Part shown: positions 52,101 to 62,039 of the stretch, piece by piece | Layout: the number at the start of each line of letters is the position of its first letter | How positions within the stretch are numbered: position 1 is the first letter of the stretch | Assembly (NCBI GenBank): GCA_026636295.1 | Contig: CP089457.1 | Coordinates: 677,001-741,000 of the forward strand | Reading direction: 5' to 3' | Source of the DNA: Medakamo hakoo | Taxonomy: Eukaryota > Chlorophyta > Trebouxiophyceae > Coccomyxaceae | Length of the DNA stretch: 64,000 nucleotides | The notes under the pieces: generated by a model | The model's input: only the letters and a program-made list of their open reading frames with translations | What the model was told of the DNA's origin: nothing | Database searches by the model: none | Made by a program: the position numbers and the translations under genes

Positions 52101-53996
52101 GTCCGCCGCGCGCAGGACGAAGACAAGCGCCGCGACGTTGGAAGCAGAGGGCAGGGTGAAGACGGCCCGGTGGAGTGGGGCGGTGGTGGAGGGGTCGGCG
52201 GGGGTGACCGCCGCGAGCGCCGTTTCGGCCGCGCCACCGCCCGGCGCGTCGGCCGTGCCCGCCGGCCGCAACCCTTCCGGCGGCACCGCCCAGTCACCGC
52301 CTGCCTTGCCCGCCCGGCGGACACCCCAGTGGATGAGGGCCGGGTCCGGCAAGTCAGTGGTGAGCGTCACGGCGGTGGCCTTCCCGCCTGCCTGGTGGAC
52401 GACGGTCGCGAGGAGGGAATAACCCCCGCCCAGCCCAAACGTGCGCTGCCACACGCACGCGTCGTCGCGGGCGGCGACCTCCTCCAGCGGGGCAAGAGGG
52501 CGCGGTCCGGCGGGGAGCGGGCCCCCCAGGGCGGCCAGCGCGGCCGCAGCAGCGGCGGACGTGTCGTCCGGACCCGACGTGCCACCGCCGCGCAGGAGGG
52601 ACAGCGCGGACCGGTGGGGCACGCCGCCAGCCGGCGCGCCCAGGAGCGCCGCGCCGCCGTCGCTGTCGTAGGCGGGCGGCGGCGGAGGTGGCGGCAGTGG
52701 CGGCGGGTGAGCCTCAGGCGCAGGGGCGGCGGCGGCAGGCACCGGCGACGCCCGCCCCGCGCCGGCGGCGCGGTCTTCCGCGGGCGGGCCGCCGCCCATC
52801 TCTGCCCGCAGCCCGTCCAGCGACGCGCCGTCGGCCAGGCGGCGAGCCAGCTCGGCCCGCGCCGCGTCGCCGAAATCCGCGCCGTCGGGTTTGCCGGCGG
52901 CTTCCCACAGCAGGTAGGCCGCCGTGCCGACCAGGTCGCCCGGGATCTCGCCGGGGAGGGGCAGGCCCGCGGGCGGCGGTGGACGCGGCGGCGGCGGCGG
53001 CGGGGCGGCGGGCGCGCCACCCGCGGCCGCGCCCGTCCGCGCCCGGTACGCCGCCAGCGCCGCACCAGACGCCGACGCGGCCCGCAGCTCGGCTGGGGAG
53101 GCGCCCGCGCCCAGCAGGCTCCGCACCTCGGTCGCGGCGGCGGCGAACGCGGACGCGGCGGACGACGGGTCCCGGTCCGGGCAGCCGGCCGCTTGCCAGG
53201 CCGCGAGCGCCCAGCTGGCGACCAGGTCGCCGTCCGGGTACGGCCCGCCGCTCCCGGCCGGGGAAGCGGCCGCGACCTCCTCCACCGCGCCCGGCACGGA
53301 GCGAGGCAGGGGCAGGGCCCACGACCCCCCGCCGGGCGGCCCCACCCACTCCCCCGCCGCCTCGTCTTTCAGCACGAAAGCCAGCGCGTCGGACGCTTGG
53401 GAGGGCGGGAGGTGGAGGGTCAGCGTTTGGGCGGACGGAGCCGCGTCGGCGCCGCGGTCCGCCACGAAGCCGTCATCGTCACTGGCACTGGCGTCGCGCT
53501 CGCACAGGACCAGGGGCGTCTGCAACGCCCGGGACTTGTACGGCACCGTGCCGGGCGGCGGGTCCCACCCGGGCGCGCCCGCGCTCGGGACGCGCCACTC
53601 CTGGCCACGCCCGGAATAGCCGGGCCCGCCCACTAAACCCCAGTGCGCGAGCAGGCGGCCACCACGGTACCCGGACACAGTGAGCGTGACGTCCTGGCCG
53701 CCGTCGGGCGTGGTGGTGGCGGTGGCGGACGCGGCGCCCGCGCCGTCGGCGAGCGGCAGGTTGAGGCGCACGACGGCCGGCGCCGGGCGTGGAGCCGCGT
53801 CGTCGGCGTGTCCGGCCAGCTGATCACGCGGCGCTTCGGCAGAGGGCGAGGGCGAGGCGCCCACTACCTGGCGCGAGCGGCCCGCGGGCGTGTCGGCGCC
53901 GCGGGTGGCCGGCCGGGCGGGGAGCGCGGCGGCCGTGCGCGCGCGGCGTGAGCATTGCGCGCCCGCAGTGTGTCGTGGACGGGCGTGCAGGCGCAT
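49122..53996 (-). CDS. GWD1: Alpha-glucan water dikinase
   Basis: Intronless, 1624 residues from ATG 53996. The first about 60 residues are Arg/Ala/Pro-rich, like a transit peptide. Two starch-binding (CBM45-like) units have the 'HWG' core: 'LLAHWGLVGGPGYSG' and 'ALIHWGVRRAGKAGGDWAVP'. The GWD family block 'GTWMEAWHQKLHNNTTPDDV' is intact. The phosphohistidine is His1182 in 'PDVLSHLAVRARNGG'. The C-terminal nucleotide-binding domain includes 'VLVQAVVPAAYAFVIHTTNP', 'FRSDSNGEDLPGYAGAGLYD' and ends 'ITVVQARPQV'. The enzyme phosphorylates the C6 of glucosyl units in starch, using ATP with water as second acceptor, and starts starch breakdown. A transit peptide implies plastidial starch, as in green algae. 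Confidence 0.95.
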   Translation of the reverse strand: MRLHARPRHTAGAQCSRRARTAAALPARPATRGADTPAGRSRQVVGASPSPSAEAPRDQLAGHADDAAPRPAPAVVRLNLPLADGAGAASATATTTPDGGQDVTLTVSGYRGGRLLAHWGLVGGPGYSGRGQEWRVPSAGAPGWDPPPGTVPYKSRALQTPLVLCERDASASDDDGFVADRGADAAPSAQTLTLHLPPSQASDALAFVLKDEAAGEWVGPPGGGSWALPLPRSVPGAVEEVAAASPAGSGGPYPDGDLVASWALAAWQAAGCPDRDPSSAASAFAAAATEVRSLLGAGASPAELRAASASGAALAAYRARTGAAAGGAPAAPPPPPPRPPPPAGLPLPGEIPGDLVGTAAYLLWEAAGKPDGADFGDAARAELARRLADGASLDGLRAEMGGGPPAEDRAAGAGRASPVPAAAAPAPEAHPPPLPPPPPPPAYDSDGGAALLGAPAGGVPHRSALSLLRGGGTSGPDDTSAAAAAALAALGGPLPAGPRPLAPLEEVAARDDACVWQRTFGLGGGYSLLATVVHQAGGKATAVTLTTDLPDPALIHWGVRRAGKAGGDWAVPPEGLRPAGTADAPGGGAAETALAAVTPADPSTTAPLHRAVFTLPSASNVAALVFVLRAADGTRWWRDGGGNFAVPVVGGGLDGAAAKTGSAAARLAGTPLADDPLAASIVASEVESSHWTLMHRFNAAADALEARLPAARGDGGPAGAAATHLLATLFVWLRLSSARHLTWQRNYNTQPRLLGEAQDRLSRALAAAQGATRGEAAEWARACLACVGRGSGGQAVRDEILNIMHRHRIPELKGTWMEAWHQKLHNNTTPDDVAICEAYLAFLGAGGDAGAYWASLSAAGISRERLASFDRPIVEEPEDFPEKRAALIDDFRSYLAILKSVHAGADLSAAAAAVGDRLPPGARPHLGAVMAAAGAAASGGGGALATVQHAVEARAQLAPLLAGDRDLIYLDLALEAAARGAAEGGARRARGAAAALVGPLLRNLALSLGDNADVCFAAKAWDDAPPSATARGGRGASVDDARRAAAAADRARRAVAAVADRVSARLTPIASALGPALDVPDWATALFAEEVVRGGPAFGVSLALSAVEPGLRSAARLSAWQVVAPGTAVTGTVVVVDALYEVMDTVYPSPTVLVVSRLSGEEEVPDGAVAVLAADAPDVLSHLAVRARNGGTLLAACFESKDGGPLDELRGLAGQTISVSTSAAGGVTWAVVAAGEGARAGQPAAAAPAPANSLLASVVAAAKKAAAVGAGSLSPASSTSAPAWCGEWAVGPSAFAPGVVGAKSRNLADLRGRLPAWVRLPPSVAVPYGVAEEALRLPENKGAATAVAAAVDALDNGASGEAAAAALAAARAATAGLALPPSLRPALASVMAAAGVPVPASEDRWLAAEAALKGVWASAFNERAALSMRKAGLPHASLRMAVLVQAVVPAAYAFVIHTTNPTSGDETELFAEVVAGLGEAIVSGAVPGAALAFAVAKREVDGTSDTPSTATPPSLRVLAYPSKGRAFAAPPDCLIFRSDSNGEDLPGYAGAGLYDSITMDESKLVPYDSGADPLVCDEGFRNALLTRIAAVGVAVEGALGGPQDIEGVVEADGSITVVQARPQV

Positions 53997-54275
53997 AGCG
54001 ACAAGGGACGGGCCCACGCGCCGCACTCAGGTTCAGCGCGCTGAGGTCAGGCCTCAGCGCGACCAGACAGGGATCTCGTCCAGCGCGCCGCAAAGGAAGC
54101 GCGAAAGACACACTGTGAGAGAGGGCGAAAAAACGCATCGGCCTCTTCGACACTCTATCTCACACACGCACAAGAGCAAACACACGCGCGACCCCCGGGC
54201 CGCCCCAGCAACGAGCCGGCGTCCCAATCACACACGCACGCGTGTGCAGGGGAGGACACACACGCGCGTTCCACA

Positions 54276-55646
54276 ATGACCTCCACAGTCCTCGGCCGCA
54301 CGCCGGCCCTGCCTCCGCGGACGACGGCCGCGCAGCCTTCGCGCCGCGGCCACGTCGCCCCACGTCCGACGCCTGCTCCTCCCTCCCTCCGTCCGCCCGC
54401 CCGCGCGCCTGCCACAGCCACCCACGCCACGTCGCCCCAACCATCATCTACTAAGGGTCCAACCGTCTCACCACGCACGGCCGCTGACGCCGTCAACGCG
54501 GGCCAGGCCGCCTTGGACGCGGGCGACGCGGCCGGCGCGCTGTCGTTTTTTGACACAGCGCTGACGCTGTCTCCGACGGATGAGGAAGCCACCGCTGCTG
54601 AATACAACCGGGCGTGTGCGCTGACGGCTCTGGGCCGGTGGCAAGAAGCGGCGGACGCTGTGGTGGGCGTCGTGAACGGGCGCGGCCTGAAAATCGACGT
54701 CGCGGTGCGCGACCCCGACCTCGCCCGCCTGCGCGAGCGGCGCGAGTGGCTGGACGCCCTGGACGTCGCGCGCGGGGGCGTGTCTGCCGCGACGCTCGTC
54801 AAAGCGCGGACGGAGGCACGGGCACCGTTCCGTCTGCTCCGCCTGTTTTTGAGCGGGGGCATCGGCGCGGGCGCGGCGTTGGGGCTGCTCATCATTTCCG
54901 CGCGCCTGGTTGCGGCCCTGCAGGGCGGGGACGGCGCGCCCGACCTGGCGGAAACGCTGAAGAATTTCGGCATCAACACCGCCGCCGTCGCCGTGTTGGG
55001 CTTCCTCTTCTTGCGCGATCTGAAAGCGGCGGCGTCCGACAAGCGGACCGTCGAAGCCGAGGAGGCGCTGGGCCGGCTGCAGGTCGCCCTGCCGGGCGGC
55101 CGGGTCGTCCCGCTGGCCAAGTTTCGGGGCACTGCCCGGCCCGTCCTCGTCTCCGGCCCGCCGGGCGCGCTGGCTCGTGCCCTGAAAGACGCGGAACGCC
55201 TGCGCCCGGCACTGGAAGCCCGCGGCATCCGCATCGTCCCCGTGGAAACGGACGCGGCGGACCCGGAGGGCGCGCTGCGCGCGCTGAAGCGAGAGTTGAG
55301 GGGGGAGGACGGCGGCGAGGACGGCCCCGCCCGCCCCCGCGGCTTTGCGCCTGCTGCTGGTGGGGCGGACGCGCCGCCCTCATCGTCGTCCCCCTCCTCC
55401 TCCTCCGACAAAAAGAAAAAGGAAAAGTGGGAGCTGGCGCCCGCCGCGCCGGCCGAGTGGCGGGCGTGGCTCGACGGCACGGCCAAGGCCGCGGGGATCG
55501 CGGGGTCGACCTTTTACGTGCAGGTGCAGATGGACGGGCGCGTCCGCGCGTCGGGCGCGGGCCCGCCGCCCTGGGACCGCCTGGTCGCGGACCTGGCGCC
55601 GCTGGACTCCATTCAGACCAAGCTGACGGACGGGATTGCGAGTTGA
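54276..55646 (+). CDS. LPA1: LPA1-like TPR protein (PSII assembly), plastid
   Basis: Intronless, 456 residues. A transit-peptide-like N-terminus (about 60 residues, no acids) is followed by tetratricopeptide-like helices ('ALDAGDAAGALSFFDTALTL', 'NRACALTALGRWQEAADAVV'). Two transmembrane helices come next ('GGIGAGAALGLLIISARLVA' and 'TAAVAVLGFLFLRDL'). The C-terminal domain contains 'STFYVQVQMDGRVRASGAG' and 'PPPWDRLVADL', which match LPA1. In plants LPA1 is a thylakoid membrane chaperone that binds D1 during photosystem II assembly. Gly/Ser/Lys-rich text splits the C-terminal domain. It is divergent from the glucan water dikinase gene (279 bp). Together with LPA3 it is the second PSII assembly factor in the window. 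Confidence 0.87.
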   Translation: MTSTVLGRTPALPPRTTAAQPSRRGHVAPRPTPAPPSLRPPARAPATATHATSPQPSSTKGPTVSPRTAADAVNAGQAALDAGDAAGALSFFDTALTLSPTDEEATAAEYNRACALTALGRWQEAADAVVGVVNGRGLKIDVAVRDPDLARLRERREWLDALDVARGGVSAATLVKARTEARAPFRLLRLFLSGGIGAGAALGLLIISARLVAALQGGDGAPDLAETLKNFGINTAAVAVLGFLFLRDLKAAASDKRTVEAEEALGRLQVALPGGRVVPLAKFRGTARPVLVSGPPGALARALKDAERLRPALEARGIRIVPVETDAADPEGALRALKRELRGEDGGEDGPARPRGFAPAAGGADAPPSSSSPSSSSDKKKKEKWELAPAAPAEWRAWLDGTAKAAGIAGSTFYVQVQMDGRVRASGAGPPPWDRLVADLAPLDSIQTKLTDGIAS

Positions 55647-55759
55647 GGGGAGAGAGGGAGTGTGTGTTTGTGGGCGTCGTGTTGTTGTGACTCGAGCCTT
55701 CCCTCCCCCCAAGTTTCGCCACACCCCATGTTTCCCACACTCCCACTCCTCAGTCCCCT

Positions 55760-57609
55760 TCACCCCCGCCCCGCGGCCTGCAGCAGCACGTCCAGGTCCA
55801 GTTCGCCGTCGGGCCGTTGTGCCGCGGCCAGCGCCGCCCAGTACCGCGCCCCACTGCCTCCTTGCAGCGCGTCCAGGGCCGCCAACAACTGGCGGCGCCG
55901 CGCGGCGGCCGCCTGGTTGGCGGCCCGGCGCGCGGCGCCCAGCCCCTCGCGCGCGGCCGCGAGCGCGGCGCCGCGCGCCGCGTCCGCCTCCACCTTGGCG
56001 GCCAGGCGCGCCCGGGCGTACGCGTCGCGGCGGGCTTGGTCGCCCACGTGGAGGCTCCGGTCCGCGCACGCCAGCGCGCGATCCACGGACCGGGCGGCCG
56101 CCGCGGACCGGGCGGCCGCGCCGGCCGCGCGCAGCGCCGCGTCTTTGGCGGCCGCCGCGGCCGACAGCCGGGCCACGCGCGCGGCTTCCCGCCGCTCCGC
56201 CTCCGCGGCCGCCGCCGCCCGGGCTTCATCCCGGGCTTTGTCGACCGCGGCGCGCGCCGCGTCGGCGGCCTCACGGGCCCGGCGCTGGGCGGCCAGGCGC
56301 GCGGCCGCGGCGGTTTCCCGGGACCGCAGGTCGGCCGCGCGCCTCGCCTCGGCGGCCGACGCGGCGGCGGCCGCGGCCGCGGCCCGGGCGGCGGCTTTCT
56401 CACGCACCGCAGCCGCAGCCGCGGCAGCAGTCGCAGCGGCAGCGGTGCGGGCCCGTGTCCGGGCCTCCTCCCGCGCCGCCGCGTCGGCCGCGCGTTTCGC
56501 GACCTCGGCCCGCGCCCGCTCCCCGGCGGCCGCCGCGGCCGCCGCGGCCGCGCCCCGCTTCGCCAGCCGGTCCTGCTCCCGTTTGCACGCCGCCCGGTGC
56601 CGGGCCGCGTCTTCCGCCTTGGCCTTGGCCGCGGCCGCCACTTGCCGGGCGTGGTCGTCGGCCGCCGCGCGCGCGGCCGCCGCCGCCGCGGCCGCCGCTT
56701 CCTCTCGCGCGGCCGCCTCACGCGCCCGGCGCTCCGCCGCCCGCTCCGCGTCGGCTCGAGCTCGCTCAGCCGCGGCCGCCGCTTCCTGGGCCTCCCGAGC
56801 GGCCAGGCGGGAGGCGCCCTTTTCAGCCAGGCGCGCGCGCGACGCTTCGGCGGCCAGGCGCCCGGCCAGCTCGCGCGCCTGGCGCCGCTTCAGGGCTTCC
56901 AGCCGGCGGGCCTCCCGTTCCAAGATCCCGCCGCCGCCGCCGCCGCCGCCACCCGTGCTGGACGGCGAGGACGGCGGGTGGGCGGCGGCGCCAGCGGCGC
57001 GGCCGGGCCCGGCCGCCGCCCGGGCCGCCGCGCCAGCCTCCTCGGCCGCTACCAGCGCGGCGCGGCCCGCGGCCAGGGACGCCAGCCGCGCCTGCCGACC
57101 CGCCTCCCACCGAGCGGCGGCCGCGCGGGCGGCGGCGGGCGAGCCCGCGTCAGCAAAGGCCGAGAGTGGGCGGGGGACCAGGCTGGCCGGGTCGACGCCC
57201 GCGTGCAGGCAGGCGGCGAGGCCGCGCGGCGAGGTCAGGGCGGGGCCGCGGCCGCGGCGCGCGCGCGCGGCCGCGCCGCCGGACGAGCCCGGGCGCGCAG
57301 CCGCGGCCGCCGCCGCTTCCGCTTCCGCGGTGGCGGGACTTGCCGCAGCGAGGTCGGCGAGCGTGACGCGTGGGCGCGGGGAGGCGGGCCGGGCGGCGGC
57401 GTCCTGGGGGGGAGTCGGAGGCGGGGGGTGTGGGTGGTGGGCCCGGCCGCCAGCCCGCCGGCCCGGCCGCGCCGCACGCACCCGTCCCCCCCCTCCAACA
57501 AAACACACACCAATTCCCGCTTCATGTCGCGCAGCCAGGTGGCCGGGTCGGCGTCAACGTCGGCGACGACGGCGGAGAGCGGCCGCCGGGGCGGCATGAT
57601 GGCGGCCAT
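55760..57609 (-). CDS. Ala/Arg-rich coiled-coil protein, function unknown
   Basis: Two exons (57511-57609, 55760-57403, phase 0; donor GTGTG) encode 580 residues. The start 'PLSAVVADVDADPATWLRDM' and the segment 'GLAACLHAGVDPASLVPRPL' have real complexity. From about residue 190 on, the protein is an almost continuous Ala/Arg/Glu helix of some 300 residues. The C-terminal end ('GSGARYWAALAAAQRPDGEL' and 'DLDVLLQAAGRG') is again distinct. The 'HAGVDPASLVPRPLSAF' phrase resembles segments of ciliary coiled-coil proteins, but I cannot name an orthologue. An axonemal or cytoskeletal role is a guess. Antisense open frames over the coiled coil are GC-driven shadows. Confidence 0.6.
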
Positions 57610-57662
57610 CTTTTTCTTGTGTCGAGTGTGGCGGGCCGGAGAAAAGAGGGGAAGACTGAGAG

Positions 57663-57677
57663 CCCCCCCCCCCCCCC
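57663..57677 (+). repeat. C15 homopolymer in a divergent promoter
   Basis: Fifteen C in the 200-bp region between the coiled-coil gene and the STN7-type kinase gene. Confidence 0.8.
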
Positions 57678-57809
57678 TTCGCACAGAGAGCAAAAAAAAC
57701 ACTCGCACGCCGCGCGCACGCCCTCATCCCGTGCGGGCTCACCCACGCCCTCAGGCAAGGGGGCCCACGCCCCGCAGTCACACCCTCCTGTCTTCCTGAC
57801 ATCCGGACC

Positions 57810-60491
57810 ATGACTCCCGGCGCGCCGGCGGGCCGTGGAATGGAGGCCAGCGGCCGTGTGCGCGCCTGCGCGCCTGCGACTCGTGGTGCACCGACGGCGA
57901 CGCGCCCGGCTTTGCCTCCGCGGCCGACAGGTCGGCGCCCTTTTCCACTCCCGCGCGCCTTGCCCGTCGATGCCCTGGCCGACACCCTGTCCCACGTCCT
58001 GGCGGCCGGGTCAGGCCACGGCGTCGATGCTGCAAACGCGGCCCAATCGGCGTTCCTCCCGCTCCCGACGCCCGACCGGTGGGCCGTCTTGGCGTACGAG
58101 CGCGTCGTCATGCCCTGCCACAACATGGGGTGTGGGGACATCACGTACCGCAGGTCAGTTGAAAGAGGGGGCGGGGGTGGACCGGGCGGCAGGGCGCCCG
58201 TCAGGCGGCGAATTTGCGTGCGCCGACGAGCGCGCCTCCCCCCCCCCCCCACCCCCCCGCCCCCCCGACCACCCCGACCCGAGCCCTCTCGCCCACACCT
58301 GCACACCCATGTCCCGTCCACACACACACAGCACGCTCGACCCGGCCCTGCGCCGCGAGTTCCGCACGGTCTCCCCACAAGCCATCGCCCTGCTGGGCGC
58401 CCTCGCCGCGTACCTGGGCGCCAAGCCGGGCGTGCTGGAGGGCGCGTGGGACTATTACGTGGCCGACCCGCTGGCGCGCGCGGCCGCGCGGGGGCGGGGC
58501 GTCACCCGGTCCGACGTCGTCCCCGGCCGCCGCATCGCCCAGGGCGGCTTCGGGTCCGTGTTCAGGGCGACGCTCGCCCCGCCCGGCGAGCCGGCCCGCC
58601 CCGTCATCCTGAAGAAGGCGACCGACTTTGGGCCGGCGGAGGCGTGGATGAACGAGCGGTGCGCGCGGTCGGGCCGCGCGCGCCCGCACGTCGCGACGTT
58701 TGTCGCCGCCTTTGACGAGGTGGACGGCGACGACGACGGCGGCGCGCCGGACAAGGCGTCGCGCACGGCGGGCGGGCGCGGCGGGCGCCGCCGGTCCGCC
58801 GTCCCCGCCCCGGCGGCCGACGGCGGCCCGCTCTGGCTGCTGTGGGAGGACGAGGGCGGCGTCCCGCTCTCCTCCCTGCTCGCGCGGCGCGACTGGCCGT
58901 CGTGCGCGGAGCCATTCCTGTTCGGCCGGCCGCTGCGCCTGCCGCCCGGCCCGCGGCGCCGGGCGGCCGTGTTGCGCGCCCTGGCCGTCCAGCTGTTTGA
59001 AGCGCTGGCCGCCCTGCACGGCGTCGGCATCGTCCACCGCGACGTCAAACCCCAAAACGTCATCCTGGTGCCGCCCCCGGGCGCGGTCGGCCTGCCCGAC
59101 GGCCTGGAGACCGCCGCCACCGCCGCCGCGGCGTCGGCCGCCGCCTCCTCCTCCTCAGAAAGTGGCGCGCCGCACCGGGCTGTCAAGCTGATCGACTTGG
59201 GCGCGGCGGCCGACCTGCGCGTCGGCATCAACTACACGCCGAACGAGGTGAGGCCTTTTTTTGCCGCTTGGGCAGCAAAACACGGATGGATGGGGAATTC
59301 CCATCCATGATTTTCTGCACCCCGCCCTCTGTCTCACTCACACACACACACGCAACACACGCGCCCTCCACACCACCACAGATCCTGCTCGACCCGCGGT
59401 ACGCCCCGCCCGAGCAGTACGTCATGGACCGCACCACGCCCCGCGCCCCTCCGCCGGCCCTCGCCGCCGCGCTGTCGCCCGTCCTGTGGGCCGTCAACCG
59501 GCCCGACAGGTTCGACTCCTACTCGGCGGGCGTGACCCTCCTCCAGGCCGCCCTGCCGTCGCTGCGGTCCGACAACGCCATCGTCGCGTTCCGTGAAAAG
59601 CTGGCGAGCCAGTTTGGCGGCGACGTCCGCGCGTGGGCGGCCGCGGCGCGCGCGGCGGGCAAGCGCGGCGGCGGCGGCGGCGCCGGCGCCCTGCCTGGCC
59701 CGGCCGGCGTCCTCGCCGGCGCCCTCGCCCGCGTCGGCTCAGGCGGGGCGTCGCCCCCTTCCCCTGCGAGCGCGGCCGCCCCCGCTTCCGAAGGCGACGG
59801 CTGGGACGTCCTGGACCTGGACGGCGGGGCCGCGTGGGAGCTGATTGCGGGCGCCATGCGGCTGGACCCGGGCGGCCGCCCGAGCGCGGAGGCCGCCCTG
59901 CGCTCCGCCTGGCTGAAGGGCGCGCCCGGGGCGGGGGGCGGCGGCGGGCCGGCCGACCCTGCTGCTGCCGCGTCTGCTCTGGCTGACGCGGTGGCCGCGC
60001 CCGTCGCGGCGGCGCTGGCGGACGCGGGCGCCGCGGCGGGCGAGGCGCTGGCCGCGGCCGCGTCGCGCGACGGCGCGCTGACGGAGGCCATGCTCGCGGA
60101 AGAACTGTCGCGGTCGTCCGGCGGCGATGGCGGCGGCGCGTCCGCCACCCCCTCGGACGCGGGTGGTCTGGACGCCCCGCCCGCCTTCGCGCCGCGCGGC
60201 GCGTCGGCCACGATTGCGTGGTGGCGGGGCCGCCAGGCCGCGCTGGTGGGCGCGCGGCGCGCGGCCGCGGCGCGGGCCGCGCGCGAAGCCGACGGCACGG
60301 CGGCCGAGCGGGCGGTGGCCCGGCGCCGGGCTAAATCCGCCGCCGCCATCGCGGCCGACCGGCGCAAAGCCGCGGGCAAAGGGCGGCGGGCGGACGACGG
60401 CGGGGGCGGCGGCGGCAGCGGCGGCGGGGGTGGCGCCGAGCTGCTGGGCGGCGTCAAGCTGCCGGGCGTCCTGGCCCGCTGGGGAAAGTAG
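57810..60491 (+). CDS. STN7: Thylakoid state-transition kinase, STN7/STT7 type
   Basis: Three exons (57810-58153, 58332-59247, 59382-60491) encode 789 residues. The N-terminus is a transit peptide. 'VMPCHNMGCGDITYRSTL' holds the lumenal Cys103-x4-Cys108 pair that STN7/STT7 needs for redox control. A short hydrophobic stretch and 'AKPGVLEGAWDYYVADPL' match the membrane-span region of STN7. The kinase has a glycine loop 'IAQGGFGSVFRA', 'VILKKATDFG', 'GVGIVHRDVKPQNVILV' and DLG in place of DFG ('LIDLGAAADLRVGINY'), as in the family. 'LLDPRYAPPEQYVMDRTTPR' and 'SPVLWAVNRPDRFDSYSAGV' are diagnostic. It phosphorylates LHCII when plastoquinone is reduced. About 250 C-terminal residues after the conserved core are Ala/Gly/Arg-rich, longer than usual. 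STN8 is the alternative, less likely because of the Cys pair. Confidence 0.92.
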
Positions 60492-60552
60492 AAAAAAGAC
60501 GGGGAGGCGCGCTGGTGACTGATGGATTGTTTGCTGTGATTGCTTAACAGTG

Positions 60553-61878
60553 CTACCATGCTATCTGCTTGCTCTCATCGTCGACGGGCGTGGGCGGCGG
60601 GGCCGCCAGGACGGACGCAATGGAGACTGGCGGCGGGAGGGGGGCGCCGTCCCGGCCGGCCGCGGCCACGGCCGCGGCCAGCAGCCGCTCCGCCGCTCTG
60701 ACCGCCGCGGTCGACGCGCCCACGTCCACGCCGCTGTTGAGGTATGCGCCCAGCTCGGCTGCGGCTTCCGCGTGGCGGCCGGCCGCGGCCAAGAGCGCGC
60801 CCAGCTCGCGCCGGGCCGTGGCGGCGGACGCCACACCGCCGCCGCCCGCTTCGGCCAGCAGCACCCTCCTCCTCGCCGCCGACAGCGCCCGCCGCCCATC
60901 CCCAGCACCCGGGCTCGTGAAGATGCCCCTCTCCAGCCGGTGCGCGGCCGTGCGGTTGATCGCCGTCATGTCCGCGCTGCTCGCGCGCGCGTCCTCGTCG
61001 CCCAGCAGGGCGGCGGCCAGGCCCGCAAACCCTCCCCGCGCGTCCGCCGGGTCCGCCACGAGTGGCGCCGTCTGCCAGGGGCCGGTCCAGAAGGACCGGA
61101 GCAGGCGGGCGTTGGCTTCTTCCAGGGCGGACAGGGGAAGGGTGGCGAGCGGCGAGCCGTCGTGGCGGCGGACGGACGCGGCGCCCGCGACCGCGACGCT
61201 CGCGCGCACGCCGCCGCTGCCCCAGGCCAGGCGGGCAGCACAGCCGAGGGCGCCCCGCCTGATCAGCCGGGCGTGAACGGACGCCAGCAGGATGGCGGCT
61301 GTCGCCGGCGTAACCTTGCGGGCCGTGAGCGCGGCGTGGAGGTAGGCCGGGTCGGCGGCCTCGAGCGTGCCGGGCGCGTCGAGCAGGGTCCCCGCCGGCA
61401 GGGCGGTCGCGGGGACGAAGGCGAAGGGGCGGCCACCGCCGGGTGGCGGGCCAAAGACGGTGTCTGTGACGCAGTCCAGGGCGGCCTGGTGCGGCGCGTC
61501 GGGCGCGAGCGGGTCGTAAAAGGCGGCCAGGGCGGCCGCGGCCGCGTCGGCCAGGCCGTCCAGGCGCGCTTCAAAGGATGAGACGGGCAGCGCGACGGGG
61601 GAGTTTGTCGCCAAGGCGTCGTCTTCCGCGCCTGCTGCGAGCCAGGCGGTGGCGGCGTCCAGCCGCGAGGGCCCCTTTGCCAGTTCGGACGCAAACGACC
61701 GGAGGGCGGCGTCGGCGTGCTGCGTCGCAAAGTCGACGCGCCGGTGCGAGGCCGGGTAGGAGCGTTTGGCCGCGCGCACGGAAGAAACGACGGCGCGGCC
61801 CGGACGAGGAGACGCCGTCCCAGCAGTCTGAGGCTGCAGCTTCAATCTTGCGTCTGTCCTGCTCCTAGCCGTGTCCAT
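60553..61878 (-). CDS. SirB1-like (transglutaminase-like) protein with C-terminal TPR, plastid-like
   Basis: Intronless. ATG 61878 gives 441 residues and ATG 61944 gives 463; the shorter form has a cleaner transit-peptide-like start. 'DAALRSFASELAKGPSRLDA' and 'ATAWLAAGAEDD' followed by 'ARLDGLADAAAAAL' and 'ALDCVTDTVFG' resemble the SirB1 N-terminal domain. The following 'ALTARKVTPATAAILLASVH' and 'ARLIRRGALG' occupy the position of the SirB1 'RRxGIPxSL' helix but are diverged, and I cannot see an intact Cys-His pair. A TPR-like helix pair ('ARRELGALLAAAGRHAEAAA', 'ELGAYLNSG') is near the end. Function is unknown. The gene is convergent with the kinase, with 61 bp between stops. Confidence 0.6.
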   Translation of the reverse strand: MDTARSRTDARLKLQPQTAGTASPRPGRAVVSSVRAAKRSYPASHRRVDFATQHADAALRSFASELAKGPSRLDAATAWLAAGAEDDALATNSPVALPVSSFEARLDGLADAAAAALAAFYDPLAPDAPHQAALDCVTDTVFGPPPGGGRPFAFVPATALPAGTLLDAPGTLEAADPAYLHAALTARKVTPATAAILLASVHARLIRRGALGCAARLAWGSGGVRASVAVAGAASVRRHDGSPLATLPLSALEEANARLLRSFWTGPWQTAPLVADPADARGGFAGLAAALLGDEDARASSADMTAINRTAAHRLERGIFTSPGAGDGRRALSAARRRVLLAEAGGGGVASAATARRELGALLAAAGRHAEAAAELGAYLNSGVDVGASTAAVRAAERLLAAAVAAAGRDGAPLPPPVSIASVLAAPPPTPVDDESKQIAW

Positions 61879-62039
61879 GGCACGGGCGGGGCAAGGCATT
61901 GTGTGGCCCCCTGCGAGCGCCCGCGAAAATGCAGCCCCAGGCATGCCGCGTTCTGACGCGCGAGGGTGTGAGCGGCCGCTGGCCAGACGCGCGTTGCTTT
62001 CTTTTTTTTTTCGCGCGACGAGGGCAGCGCCGCCCTCTC

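Noticed and set aside
55817-57799. Plus-strand open frames of 600 or more residues opposite the Ala-rich coiled-coil gene
   Set aside because: Composition is Arg/Ala/Gly low complexity and mirrors the coding strand; no splice or start context supports them.
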